From Mimachlamys varia (Eukaryota; Mollusca; Bivalvia; Pectinida; Pectinidae): 64,000 nucleotides of DNA. The DNA lies in contig OX392535.1 in assembly GCA_947623455.1 (NCBI GenBank), forward strand, positions 33,194,688 through 33,258,687, read 5' to 3'. Positions 34,580 to 46,496 of this stretch are shown here, piece by piece. The position numbers and the translations under genes are program-made. Below the pieces are notes generated by a model, which did no database searches, had not been told where the DNA came from, and saw only the letters and a list, made by a program, of their open reading frames with translations. Every line of letters begins with the position of its first letter. Within the stretch, counting starts at the first letter, position 1.

Positions 34580-35766
34580 TACCGTAATTTCTCGCGTATA
34601 GTGCGCACTTTTTTAGGGAAAATCGAAAGTGTCAAGAAGGGGGTGCGCACTATACGCAAGAACAAGCAAAAACCTCGACTTGGTCGCGATCATGTATCGT
34701 TAATTTTTCGGAGATTTTCAGAATGACCTGAAGTATTCTCGCGGTAGTTAACAGTTGATATTTTGTTAAATAATTCCTGATTTGCATTATCTTTTTTCAA
34801 CCACGAAAAGTTGCAATTATAAGAGCCATAAAATACGATAGGATCTGATAAATATTCAGGTCGAGATTGTATCGACGCTACATCATCACAAGGCATATGG
34901 TGAAATATACCGAAGAATTAGATCGTTGTTAGCACTCTGATGTTAAAAATGCTGTTCTTGTGTAAAATCATACTGGACAATTCAATCCTGACGGTAGAAA
35001 TGTGTCAAGAACGACTTGGAAGTTCGCCGGTTTGTGTATTGCAAAGAGTGAAGGTCGCGAAATACTAATACCCGGCAGTAACAAACAGATTCACAAACAA
35101 GCGAGTTGAACTGGTAACAATAACAGTTAAAGTTTGGAAAATAAACATTTAGGGACTCAAAACAGTCCAATACATAACCATATTTTCTTTGCAAAGAAAA
35201 AAAGCTGAAATCACAAAGGATTTGTGTTTTTATGTCAAACAAATTTGGCTGTATGCGGTCCTCGTCGGACCCGATTGAGTGACTGCTTTTAGTACACCCG
35301 TCAACCCAGTACACTGCCGACTCTAGATCTATCGATGTCTAGACGCACGGAGACTTCCAAATTGTTTATTTTATAGAAAACCTGGAAGATTAAGTCTTAT
35401 GTAAGATTTAATTGAATAATTTATGAATGATATTTCCGTGAAAACATCGTTTATTTCAATTATCTGTATTGGGCCTGTGCCTTCGCTGGTGTCAACAGAT
35501 CTTCACCGTAACTCGCGCGAGGTGTCAATCAATGTCAAGTCTAATTAACAAGGCATTGTGTTATGATTTCAAAGTTTCCTATTCAAAGGTGTTTGTTTAT
35601 ATAACCTTTAATGGCGACTTACCTGGTTGGTGCAACCATTCCGGCTTGACGTTTTTTTTTTCCGAAAAATTTTTTTTTTTACCAAGATTTTTTTTTTCAT
35701 TTTTGTACCCCAAAAAGTACCTGCGCACTATACGCGAGTGCGCACTATACGCGAGAAATTACGGTA
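34580..35766. mobile_element. 1,187-bp element with perfect 29-bp terminal inverted repeats
   Basis: The left end begins TACCGTAATTTCTCGCGTAT and continues AGTGCGCAC. The right end (35738-35766) is its exact reverse complement, and a second partial copy of the repeat lies just inside it (CTGCGCACTATACGCGAG from 35721). Flanking TA suggests a Tc1/mariner or pogo-type target site. The interior has short open frames (minus 34982-35314, plus 35469-35885) with no recognisable transposase, so it is probably non-autonomous. Confidence 0.88.
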
Positions 35767-37166
35767 TTGTGGTCCTACCCAGATCAAATGATACCTCAAA
35801 TTCCATCCAGACCCTGTTGGCTTCCCGTTTTATTGCTTATCCAGATTCTTGTCTAGGAGGGAGGAGACTGGTACAGTTATCTTAGCCCTTGTGACGTATT
35901 TACATATGGTAAGGTCATAGGCCGGTGGAGTCAACACATAAATAGCCTACTTTAAAAAATATCCCTTTCAGCTGCTTTCTAAACTTAGAAATTGATGGCG
36001 TCAAGTTTACGCTGATGACGTCAATGCTGTTTATCTTGGTGTCGAATGTCACAATAGTTGAAGAAAATAAAACCATTTAAGGTATTTTTCCAGATAGTGT
36101 CATCAAAAATCTTCACGTCAACATTTCAGCATCTTTGTTTGGTGATGTTAATTTCTGCCTAACCATGTATAGTAATGGTGATAGGATAGCCAAAGTATAT
36201 CAGAGTGTTTAAAAGGGTCAGACAGATTTCCCTAGCTAGGTCAAGGTTGAGTAGGTTTTTCTCGCTAGTGATACCCCCATTGTTGAAGATTCATCAGAGA
36301 TTTTTACAGTTCCGTCTAGATGTGCCTTGGAAGATTTTCAAATATTTAAGCCACGATATATACTTGTTTATAGCTTTTAGTCTTATATCAATTACATGTT
36401 ATTTAGTTAATTTAGCCTTGTTAATGTCTAAGTTTAATTGCCAGTTTATCAGGATGAGTTATGTTCTTGGTAACATAGATTTTCACATTCAAAAATTTGA
36501 ATGAATAGGTATTTCGCATTTAATTTGACCTCTGTCTTGTTAAAAATAACAGATTTGATTTCTGAGTGTATCAAAAGTTATTACAGCCATTCTTTGCACT
36601 TTTTGACTTTAAAAAGCTAATTCAAAATACATTTATGTGTAGCTTACTGTTTTTGTACCTAAACCTGATTCTTGTTCCTGATAACTGTTGATTTACGCTG
36701 GCATGAACCACACATTTGATGTTGGTTACAGGTATGACTGTGTAAAATAGAGATACACTCAAATGTTTATTCTATTACTGAATCTACACTTTATTTGTTC
36801 TTTATTGTTAAGGAACCTGTATGAAACAAACGTTGTGAAAAGGAAGTTCTGTGCTGTTTTCTATTGCTTTGATATGTAGATCAGATATATTATGTACATT
36901 TTGTACTGGAAAGTTTTTATACCAGTCAAATCTTTCGTCTGTGTAGGAAATCCACTTCACTTCAATTCTAAGAAAAAGCGTAAAGGAAGTAAAAACTGGC
37001 AAACCTTTCCTGTATATATTTCTTGGAGTGACAGATTTAAAATTTCATCAGTCAGAACAAAATTTACAGGATACACGAAATCAAACCCACACCAAGCGTC
37101 ACACCAGGGTTTGAATGTGTACAGATATTTCACAGCCAATCAGAACTCATGTTCAATAATGACATA

Positions 37167-37248
37167 ACTCATTCACCCCAAAAATTCATAATGAACCATT
37201 CCAACCTTTGAATAAGAAGAGTTCAAATGTGTCTTCAGGGGTGAGTTA
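37167..37248 (+). repeat. Hairpin MITE (CACCCCTGAA family)
   Basis: 'AACTCATTCACCCCAAAAAT' and 'GTGTCTTCAGGGGTGAGTTA' bracket the family centre 'TTCCAACCTTTGAATAAGAA'. It lies only about 80 bp before the exon at 37331. Confidence 0.85.
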
Positions 37249-37330
37249 ATTAAGTAATAGTATACCAGTTAAGGTATTTGTTTTAAGATTATTACAATGT
37301 TTTAATTTCACTTTTATGTATTTATTACAG

Positions 37331-37437
37331 AATGTGAGGATCATGACCCACCAGGCTAGGAAGGGATCCTTGACCGGCCATGCTATCCCAGGCAAGGAAC
37401 TACACGTCCTAGAGGCTGAGAAACAACAGCGCCTCAG
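37331..37437 (+). CDS. Sodium/calcium exchanger, cytoplasmic-loop exon 2
   Basis: Acceptor tttattacag, donor CTCAG|gtacaa. It reads in phase 0, which matches the end of the first coding exon, and leaves in phase 2 after 35 codons. The peptide is NVRIMTHQARKGSLTGHAIP followed by GKELHVLEAEKQQRL, basic then amphipathic, as expected for the segment after the fifth membrane span. The RKGSL site resembles a basophilic-kinase phosphorylation site. Its composition is richer than the flanking intron. The link to the exchanger is inferred from phase, strand and position. Confidence 0.7.
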
Positions 37438-39499
37438 GTACAAATCTTCTCTCTATATAGATCTCACTAACACCTCCGTAAAAACTGTCTCAAAATTAGG
37501 CAAAATTATCTTCTGCGCAGCAATGGTAGGCAATTGTTTGAGTTGTGTGTTTATAAGACTTCGTATTTATCAACATGCAATTGAGATTCGAGGTGCGGAA
37601 TAAATATTTTATGGGTAAGCATGTTGCAAATTTACAAAACAACATCAACTCTGCAAAGCTATTTCTGTGACTTCTATATAAATCCTTATTATATATATTC
37701 ATAATCTCATTTTATTATAACTTGTTGATAAATTCAATATGATTGAGAGAGAAAAAATGTAAATATTGTTGAGGTTCTATTGGATTATAAGCCGTCGGAA
37801 ATATTATACATTCATGAGCATTGCTGCTTAGGGTGCTTGTTGGAGATATTTACAGCTAGCATTATGGCAGGCAGCCGGAGGCAGTCCCATTTCGGCAACG
37901 TAGCATTACAGTTCTTACACAATTACAGTCTCCCAAAGGAAGCTCTTCTTTCCTTTTCTGTCTCTGTTGTCTTCTTCATCGCCAACGCTGTGTTTTATTT
38001 ATTACTATACCGTAGATTCTTACTTCTAAAAATTTTAAATGCTAGTGACTCTTTAAAGACTTTTTATGTCTCATAGTGCTGTTTCTGCCTTTCTGGCTCC
38101 AGGTGTTTTCGGAGTTAAACAAAATTGGTTTGAATAAATGTCATAGCTACCTCATCCTCAGCAGTTCGGGAGAAATTTTGCCTTTCAATGTTTTAGCTGA
38201 CACAACAACTTCAGCCAATCCCAAATTACCAGATCTTCTGGAAGTTGAAAAAAATTGAATGCCTTTTTAAGAGTTTCAATTGATTTCAACAATGTCAAGC
38301 CTTTAAAGTCTTTACATTCACACAGGATATAAGCTTCCAGCTTCTTAGCTTATTTTCTATAGATGTGAGCTATACTCATGTAGTTTTAATTGCTCAGTTT
38401 AGAACTTTCCAATACACTTCATTATTGTACATCTTAGTGATGATCAGAAACCTATTAACTTTCAATAGTATATACTATCCTGTTGTGACAGCCAGCTACC
38501 ACTCACAGATAATTTTGTATGTGACAATCAACCATTCCACCACTTTAGGTCATCAATAGCATCAAACAGATAAATGTTTGGTAAAGTCTACTGTTGTTAC
38601 CTAGGGGTGAACATGGACTTGTATGGTAGAGTCTATGTAGTTACCTAGGGGTGAAAAGGTTGTACTGGTCAGATTACCAGAAACTCACATACCTGTCATA
38701 CAAGTAACATTTTCAGACATTGATGCAGATATTCTGACAGTTAATTACCAAGGATAACAGATAGGCCTTAACATTTCGTACCAGTGGACTTACATTAGAC
38801 ACTAGAAAACTTGACCAATGGCTCTTGTCCAGATTACAGCCACAGAAGCCGTCTGTCCAACTCTATAGTATGCATGCATTCTTGGTAGTGACTAACAAAA
38901 CCATATACTCAACTTCAGACTCAGCTTATGTACCCAATTAGAATTAGACTGTTGCCTATCATATAATAGCTTGCGCCATAGATGTAGATTAAAAATTGAA
39001 TTGAAAGTCCCATTAAATTTTGCTTTAATGTAGTTCTAAAACTTCTTTTGATGTGAACTTTCAGCTCCAGGTAGATGTTTATTCTATATTTTGAGTTAAA
39101 TTGCAAATTTAGCTTCAGGTTATATTCCTTATATTCCATTCAGCTTCAAAATTGTGTTAACAGGATGCTCTTGTTACTGTGTTTAGATTTAAATTGTAAC
39201 TTGAGTAGCCCTGAGCTGTAGTTATTAGAATAGATTAGAATGGTATTGACAGATTCAGACCTGTTTGGTGTTCCAACTTCTTACTAACAGCAAAATGGGC
39301 CACATAAACTGATCACTAATATGACACCTTAAAATGACTAGCACTAACCTTAAACTTATTAACAATGACCTTGGACTGATTAACAGTGACCTTTAACTGA
39401 CTAACAGTGACCTAGAAATGACTAACAACAACATTGAACTGACTTAGTAGCAGTCCCATTGAACTGACTTGTAATGACAATAATGACTGAGCAGTTAGG

Positions 39500-40506
39500 A
39501 AATCTAGCAGCTGGCAATGACACTTTGAACTGATAAGCAATGACACTTTGAACTGATAAGCAATGACACTTTGAAGTGATAAGCAATGACACTTTGAACA
39601 GACCAGCAATGACTCATTGAACAGCTAGACCAACAATGACACCTTGATCAGACCAACAATGACACCTTGAACAGACCAGCAATGACACATTGAACAGACC
39701 AGCAATGACACTTTGAACTGATAAGCAATGACACTTTGAACAGACCAGCAATGACTCATTGAACAGCTAGACCAACAATGACACCTTGAACAGACCAACA
39801 ATGACACCTTGAACAGACCAGCAATGACACATTGAACAGACCAGCAATGACGCCTTGAACAGACCAACAGTGATGCATTGAACAGACCAGCAATGACACC
39901 TTGAACAGACCAGCAATGACACCTTGAGCAGACCAGCAATGACACCTTGAACAGACCAACACTGACGCCTTGAACAGACCAGCAATGACGCCTTGAACAG
40001 ACCAGCAATGACACCTTGAACAGACCAACAGTGATGCCTTGAACAAACATGCGATGATGCCTTGAACAGACCAGAGATGACACCTTGGACAGACCAACAA
40101 TGACACATTGAACAGACCAGCAAAGATACATTGAACAGATCAACAGTGATGCCTTGAACAGACCAGCAATGACACCTTGAACAGACCAGCAGTGACACCC
40201 TGAACAGACCAGCAGTGACACCTTGAACAGACCAGCAGTGACACCTTGAACAGACCAGCAATGACACCTTGAACAGACCAACAATGACACCTTGAACAGA
40301 CCAACAATGACACATTGAACAGACCAGCAAAGATACATTGAACAGATCAGCAGTAACACCTTAAACAAACATGCAATGACACCTTGAACAGACCAACAGT
40401 GACACCTTGAACAAACATGCAATGACGCCCTGAGCAGACCAGCAATGACACCTTGAACAAACATGCAATGACGCCCTGAGCAGACCAGCAATGACACCTT
40501 GAACAT
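39500..40506. repeat. 23-bp minisatellite, about 40 copies
   Basis: The unit 'TTGAACAGACCAGCAATGAC' + 'ACC' is 23 bp. Since 23 is not a multiple of three, all three minus-strand frames merge into one 69-bp pattern and stay open for up to 293 codons (repeat VSLLVCSRCHCWSVQGVIAG..). A looser GACTAACAGTGACCT-type repeat leads into it from about 39340. There is no start or splice context, so it is a non-coding satellite. Confidence 0.92.
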
Positions 40507-42028
40507 ACAGACAAGTTATGGACAAGACTGATCATGAGGCTGTCCACTCATATCATACACACATACACAGCTAGTCAGTATAGGTAGTGTAACATTTGCT
40601 TAGCAAGCTCTATTTTAGAATTGTAACTAGAGTTATCAACATTTTAGAATAACTGTAGTCTTAAATGTTAAAAAGAAAAATAAAGTTATGAAGTTAATTC
40701 CTTAATTTGAACAGCCTCAGTAATCAGTACACTTACTATTATGTGATTTGGACATACAGCTCGCTCTGTCTATTATAGACTTCAAGTTAATTGGAAATGT
40801 GCTTGTCAATATATTTCCATGCATCAGATATCTCTAATAATGCTTTGCCTGTCATCTCATCACCCTGTTTATGACTCAGATATTTATAATAATACACAGG
40901 TACAGTTCTCACTCAAATAGCAAACTTGGTCCATCTATGCTCTTATATTTCACACTTGATTAGAAAAAAGCAGTTAAAATGATTCCTGCTGGGTTTTGGA
41001 ATATTGAATTTTACTTATAGATTTTAGTATCAAGGAGGGTCTGGGTAGATCTGGACCAATTAAGATAATTTAACAATAAAGAAAATGCCATGCACTAACC
41101 TTTAGTCACTGTTACTTGGTAACATAAACTGATAGGTTGTTAAGTACACACATTATTTCCTTATGGTTAATATGTTCTATTATATAAGATCAAGAAAACA
41201 ATATTTTGACAGCTTGAATAATAAATCAACTATAAACATACTTTGCAAAAAAGAAACCATTATTTCACAAAATCATATAAAATAAAAAAAAATTGAAATG
41301 TCAATGTTAAACATTATTTTTTAAAAATTAAGTGTCAAAATGGACGTTTGATTTAGTCTGACGCGTCATAAGTTTTTCAGGACTTTAATACCAGAAGGTG
41401 TCAACTTTGAAAATACAGTGGGTAGCTGATATAGTTACAGGAGGCAACTGGTACATAAATCATAAAAAAATACAGGGTTGAGTGTTGCACAGGTTATCTC
41501 CCCTTCCATCCGCAGGTTTCTTTTCACACTTCCACGTACTTTGATTGCACACTGAAGCTCTTTGACTTTTAAATGTCTATCCCAATGATTTTTTCCCCGC
41601 CATTTCCTATCACAATCTGTCCGTAGTTTTTTGGACAGTTATATAGCCAAACAAGTGAAGTAACTTGATAAACGAGAAGGTCATACAGACTCTGGCAGAT
41701 GTTGTTGGTTTAGGTAGACGAGGAAATTACATTTCTAAAGAGCAAAATGTTCTCCTATTTATTCAATAGAAAGAAAGCAAAAGCAAATGTTTCTAGCTAG
41801 TTCTCCAGCTGGTAGGTAATGGACAAAAATAGAAGTGTATGTTAATTTAATAGAGCCAAGAAAAGATGATATACTGAAAGTACTAGGTCTATGGCCATCC
41901 ATTTAGCTAGGTAGATGGGGAACATTGAGTACAGTAAATTATAGAATCATCAAAGTTCTGGGAACAGGAGCTTCTTAAACTGCTGAGACATAATCAATGG
42001 TTCAGAGGTCATGTATTTGTTTTCTTTT

Positions 42029-42109
42029 CATTCATCCCTTAAAACACATTTGAACCCTTCCAAATCAAAGGCCGGAATAGTTCATAATGAAATTCCAGGG
42101 TTGATTGGG
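42029..42109 (-). repeat. Hairpin MITE (CACCCCTGAA family), inverse orientation
   Basis: 'CATTCATCCCTTAAAACAC' and 'ATAATGAAATTCCAGGGTTG' with the reversed centre 'CTTCCAAATCAAAGGCCGGA'. Confidence 0.75.
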
Positions 42110-42550
42110 TTTAGGTGTCAGAAAGAAGCTTTCCTTGTCAATTAAGTGGCGTCTAATTTGACTTACAAATACAGTGCATTAAGGGTAGCAGTGTTAGGAT
42201 GTCTGAATACTCTTAAGATAATACATGTATTCTCTCACAGACATAACAGCTAAATACATATTGAACCTTGATAACAATATTACATTTCACATGGGACAAA
42301 AATCTACACACCTCTCCATAAGTTTAACATGAGATAAAATAATATTTTGGCACAATATAATCAGTTAATATGTTATTTATCATTTTGGATTCTTTATTTA
42401 CTCTAGAAGCATCTTTTAGACTGTGACCTTGACCTGAAGTCAGCCAATAGGAAGCTTTTACTGTTAGGGTATTTAAGGACTTTGGGAAGTATTGGTGTAG
42501 GAAATGGCTGTGATGAGGATTTGAGTGGTGGTGACGGAAGAAAAATATCC

Positions 42551-42630
42551 CATTTACCCCTGAAATGTCATACTTGAATTCTTCCAATTCAAAAGTTAGA
42601 ATGGCTCATTTTGAAATTTTGTGGGGTGAA
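42551..42630 (-). repeat. Hairpin MITE (CACCCCTGAA family), inverse orientation
   Basis: 'CATTTACCCCTGAAATGTCA' and 'TTTTGAAATTTTGTGGGGTG' with the centre 'CTTCCAATTCAAAAGTTAGA'. Confidence 0.75.
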
Positions 42631-43239
42631 GGCTATATATACCGTGTTATTGAGGGCGAGATATGGTATCACTCAACATGGCCTATCTGTTCCTGTTTAC
42701 TCAGTCTAGGTAAACTGTTACTGGAATAATACATGGTTCACACCTAACATCTATTACATGTTCATTGTGGAACACAGCATGTTGCTAAGGTCTTTCTTCG
42801 TATAGGAGGATGCAGGAAGTATTACATAGCCAGAAGTTCTACTGAAAAAATCTGGCAACCATTTTCTGACACTTAGGGCTAGAATTTATGTTTATGTTTG
42901 CCACTTAAAATAATTTGTAATGGAAAAGTGTATGACCTTGTTGGCTAATCAGATAGCAGTATGTACCTGGCATTGCCTGTCAGGCTATGATTTGATAAAC
43001 TGTCTATAAAAGTCAGAAATATTGAATTATTTGGCAGTTATTATTCTATAAACAAAGCAATTGATGGTAAAAGAAGATGAAAAAGCTGAAAAATAGAATT
43101 TTTATTTGCGGATGTACATGACGTAATGTTTCAAACATGTGAAACTAATTTTGCATTTCAAGGTTAAAATCAAGGCCCAAAATAGAAGCGAAAACAGGAA
43201 GGTGGATCAATTTCTTATCTATCACCTTAATGTGTCTGT

Positions 43240-43720
43240 TGCAGAATATTGTCATGTATATGGAACGTCACATAAGTCACTTGTAGGGAATGTCACATGT
43301 AGGGAAGTCACATATTGGTCACATGTAGGGAATGCAATACAATAGTCACAAATTCATTGAGTAATGTATTTTATAGATAATTTCACACATTACAACAGTC
43401 ACAAATCATTAATGTCAACAGTGTCTTATAGGGAATGTAACACATTATTGTCTTATAGTGCGTCTGATACACAATTGTCACACTTTACAATTTTATGGCT
43501 GGTTATGATTATTGTCTTATAATATGTGTCTGATAGAAAATGTAACACAATACACTAGTCACACTTTGTCTCATTGAGTGCTTAATGGACATTGTCACAT
43601 ATTACAAAGTCACACATTATAGCTAAAGAGTGTCGGATCAAGATTGTCACAGTATTACAATATACATGTAGTCACATTATTAAGGTCTTGCTGTGTGTCT
43701 GAGAATGACAGTTTACATTA
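43240..43720. repeat. Degenerate GTCACA-rich tract
   Basis: Irregular short repeats of 'GTCACATGTAGGGAATG' type, later 'TGTCACA..TTACA', spaced roughly 20-60 bp. They look like an old, diverged tandem array. No coding potential was recognised. Confidence 0.5.
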
Positions 43721-45008
43721 AGGGACATGTTAGAGTTGACAATATAAGACAATTTCACTGGCTGACTGTTTTTACACCTCAAGGAAATTTATTTATTTTT
43801 TTCAATTGAATTTTGAGAGTGAGGCTTTTCTGCTGGGAAATAAGTTGATATCTGTGCACCAAAAGAACTGGAATCTGAAATTGTATATCAGCACTTTGTC
43901 CCAGAGGACTTTTAATGATAGAATTTGTCTGCATAGAACAAAAGAAATTAAAAAATGGGGGTACAACCACAAACTTAAATTAATTCTGTTAAATGTGTAA
44001 ACATGGTCAGCCGCAGACTAATAGTCGCATGTTACAACCATTGACCTTTCACCCCTACACTCGAAAGTGAATTGGCCTCAATCATTTGGGAGAACTCACT
44101 AAGTGTAGGGGTGACAGCTTGCTCTGAAGGCTATGCTCACTCACAAAGTGCTTTTACACTTGTTTTCAGTCTAGTGAGCTTGAGTAGTTTTAGGGGTAAG
44201 AAAAGGTAAGTGCCTTCGCCAAGCTTACTGTAGTGAACTTTCCTGTAGTAAACTCGGGTGTCAATATATCTTTGTGTGTTCATCGTAGTACACTGGGTGT
44301 TGTACAATCTCACTTGTGACCTATTTCCTCCTTTCTCTGGCACCTCTCACTGCTAATGGACATGCCCGATAACAGGGCAATTCACAGATCCAATCAGGAA
44401 ATATTGAAAACTGAAATTCTTTATTATTGATAAAAATAGAAAACAAAAAAAATGGGAAAAAATTAAATTCACCTTTGAAACATTTTTCAACAAACAAATT
44501 TTGATAATTACAGCACCAGCCAATGGAAAAATGTTTTTGCAAAAACACTGTTTAAGCAACCATTAACTATTGCATATGATGTTAAATATTTTATCTCCTG
44601 ATCATTGTTGTAATTGTATTTGATTTTTTTGCACTTGATTAAAAGACTTTTTCATATAGATGTGCTCCGTCATTTCTGCTCTTTATAAAGCTACAGGAAT
44701 AAAGAGATCTGTTTTTGTATTTCCCATAGCTTAAATCTTCTATAATATGCCTTAATACTTTTAATAACAATACATTTGAACAATCACCTCAGTGTGTGTT
44801 GATTTTTTTCATTAACTAAACACAAATAATTGATGAGGTGCCTGTTCAGTTTTCAACCCTATCTGATTTAACTCCTTGACGCCCTTGATAAAGCCTATGT
44901 AACTTATACCTTGTTTTGGTGACTTAATTTAGGCCTGGTCGATGAACTTATTATCTACAAAGATTTATCATCAAAGGAAATATATAAGCCTTCCAGATGC
45001 CAATATTC

Positions 45009-45095
45009 AACTCACTCACCCCTGGAATTTCATAATGAACTATTCAAACTTTTGAATTGGATGAATTCAAATGAGTCTCCAGGGGTGAGTGAGTT
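45009..45095 (+). repeat. Hairpin MITE (CACCCCTGAA family), best-preserved copy
   Basis: The ends AACTCACTCACCCCTGG (45009-45025) and CCAGGGGTGAGTGAGTT (45079-45095) are a perfect 17-bp inverted pair. The interior 'TTCATAATGAACTATTCAAA' and 'GGATGAATTCAAATGAGTC' extends the stem imperfectly. Confidence 0.9.
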
Positions 45096-45344
45096 CAAGC
45101 TGATTGGGGCAACTTCAATTACATAGGTATTATTTTTTGTAGGATCAAAATGTTACTTATTCTGAAATTCTCTGTGTGGAAGGAAACAGTGCCTAGTTAT
45201 CTCCCTTTGTTAATATTACACTGACAGTTGTTTTGAGGAACATATTGACAGGAATTTAAGTTGCAAAATATCATCTATATGTTATTTTATGCTGGCTGGT
45301 GTCTGCCATAGTTGCTGAGAAACAATTGTCTAGTACTTTTCCTT

Positions 45345-45938
45345 TGTTACCTCAGAGACAAACATTGCTAGGTGATGTCCTTTTGTTGCCACAGAGACAA
45401 ACATTGCTAGGTGATGTCCTTTTGTTGCCACAGAGACAAACATTGCTAGGTGATGTTCCTTTGTTACCACAGAGACAAATGTTGCTAGGTGATGTCCTTT
45501 TGTTACCACAGAGACAAACATTGCTAGGTGATGTTCCTTTGTTACCACAGAGACAAATGTTGCTAGGTGATGTCCTTTTGTTGCCACAGAGACAAACATT
45601 GCTAGGTGATGTTCCTTTGTTACCACAGAGACAAACATTGCTAGGTGATGTCCTTTTGTTACCACAGAGACAAACATTGCTAGGTGATGTTCCTTTGTTA
45701 CCACAGAGACAAATGTTGCTAGGTGATGTTCCTTTGTTACCACAGAGACAAATGTTGCTAGGTGATGTCCTTTTGTTGCCAAAAAGACAAGAATTGCTAG
45801 GTGATGTCCTTTTGTTGCCACAGAGACAAATGTTGCTTGGTGATGTCCTTTTGTTACCACACAGAGAGAAGCTAGCTTGTGATGTCCCTTTATTACCACA
45901 GAGACAGAAACTAGCTTGTGATGTCACTTTGTTGCCAT
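45345..45938 (+). repeat. 39-bp minisatellite, about 15 copies
   Basis: The unit is 'CAGAGACAAACATTGCTAGG' plus 'TGATGTCCTTTTGTTGCCA'. It is open in three frames or more (plus-strand repeat LLPQRQTLLGDVL, minus-strand TKGHHLAMFVSVV) because 39 is a multiple of three. Variants TTGTTGCC/TTGTTACC and ACATTG/ATGTTG alternate between adjacent units, suggesting a 78-bp dimer. It lies in an intron and is treated as non-coding. Confidence 0.9.
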
Positions 45939-46194
45939 AAAGTTGCCTGATGTTGTCTATTTGTTACTAAAGAAAGACAATGGTTCCATTATTGGTTACT
46001 ATTGTCTTTCTCCATTGGTTTCTGGGCCTTTGTTCTCTCATCCATTTCCAAGTTGACCTGTTGCAGAAACAACTTGTTCTGATCACTTTGGAGACGGGGA
46101 TAAAATGTTACCTGTTGTTGCCTATTTGTTACTCAGTGTAGGAACGTAGGAAAAATACAGATAGATAGGGTCACATTGTTGTCAATTGTCAAAG

Positions 46195-46431
46195 ACAATT
46201 TATCTAAATCTAACCATTCTTCAAGAGTCCGGGTAAATAATTACTTCTTTCATGTGAATTTTAATGGTGATTAAGTTCATTTGAAGTGGACTCTTTGCTA
46301 CCGACCAAAATGTCAAAGTCTATTAATTTGTCTAAGTCCAACCATTCTTGAATATCTAACAAGAGCCAAGGTGAATAAATATTACCTCTTGCATGTGAAA
46401 TTTAATGGTGATTAAGTTCATTTGAAGTGTA
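46195..46431 (+). repeat. Diverged direct duplication of about 100 bp
   Basis: Two copies (about 46195-46291 and 46321-46431) share 'AACCATTCTT', 'GGTGATTAAGTTCATTTGAA' and 'CATGTGAA.TTTAAT'. The second copy has an insertion of about 12 bp. Confidence 0.75.
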
Positions 46432-46482
46432 GACAGAAAACAAAAATACGGAAGATGCCTAATGATGCTGGCATTTTTTTTT

Positions 46483-46496
46483 GGGGGGGGGGGGGG
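46483..46496 (+). repeat. Poly-G tract, 14 G after T9
   Basis: A run of 9 T followed directly by 14 G. It is possibly quadruplex-forming, and its length may be inexact in the assembly. Confidence 0.9.

Larger units (their letters stand above)
22129..37330 (+). other. Exchanger intron 1 (15.2 kb), repeat-rich
   Basis: Holds the 36-bp minisatellite (22848-24637), the uncertain exon at 26684, four hairpin MITEs, the second TTAA MITE, SINE pieces at 31.4-31.7 kb, a 175-bp palindrome at 32.4 kb and a 1,187-bp TIR element at 34580. Between these, 22.2-22.8, 24.7-28.3, 28.4-30.0 and 35.8-37.1 kb are AT-rich with no recognised content. The stretch 28.6-29.7 kb is somewhat less AT-biased and has small open frames without recognisable products. 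Confidence 0.6.

Noticed and set aside
34982..35314. 110-codon minus-strand frame as a transposase
   Set aside because: No DDE/D motif or DNA-binding domain could be recognised; too short for a Tc1/mariner or pogo transposase.
39625..40506. 293-codon minus-strand open frame rich in Cys and Trp
   Set aside because: Artefact of the 23-bp minisatellite; the same peptide appears in overlapping frames.
45299..45940. 213-codon plus-strand open frame with 13-residue repeats
   Set aside because: Artefact of the 39-bp minisatellite, open in several frames at once.
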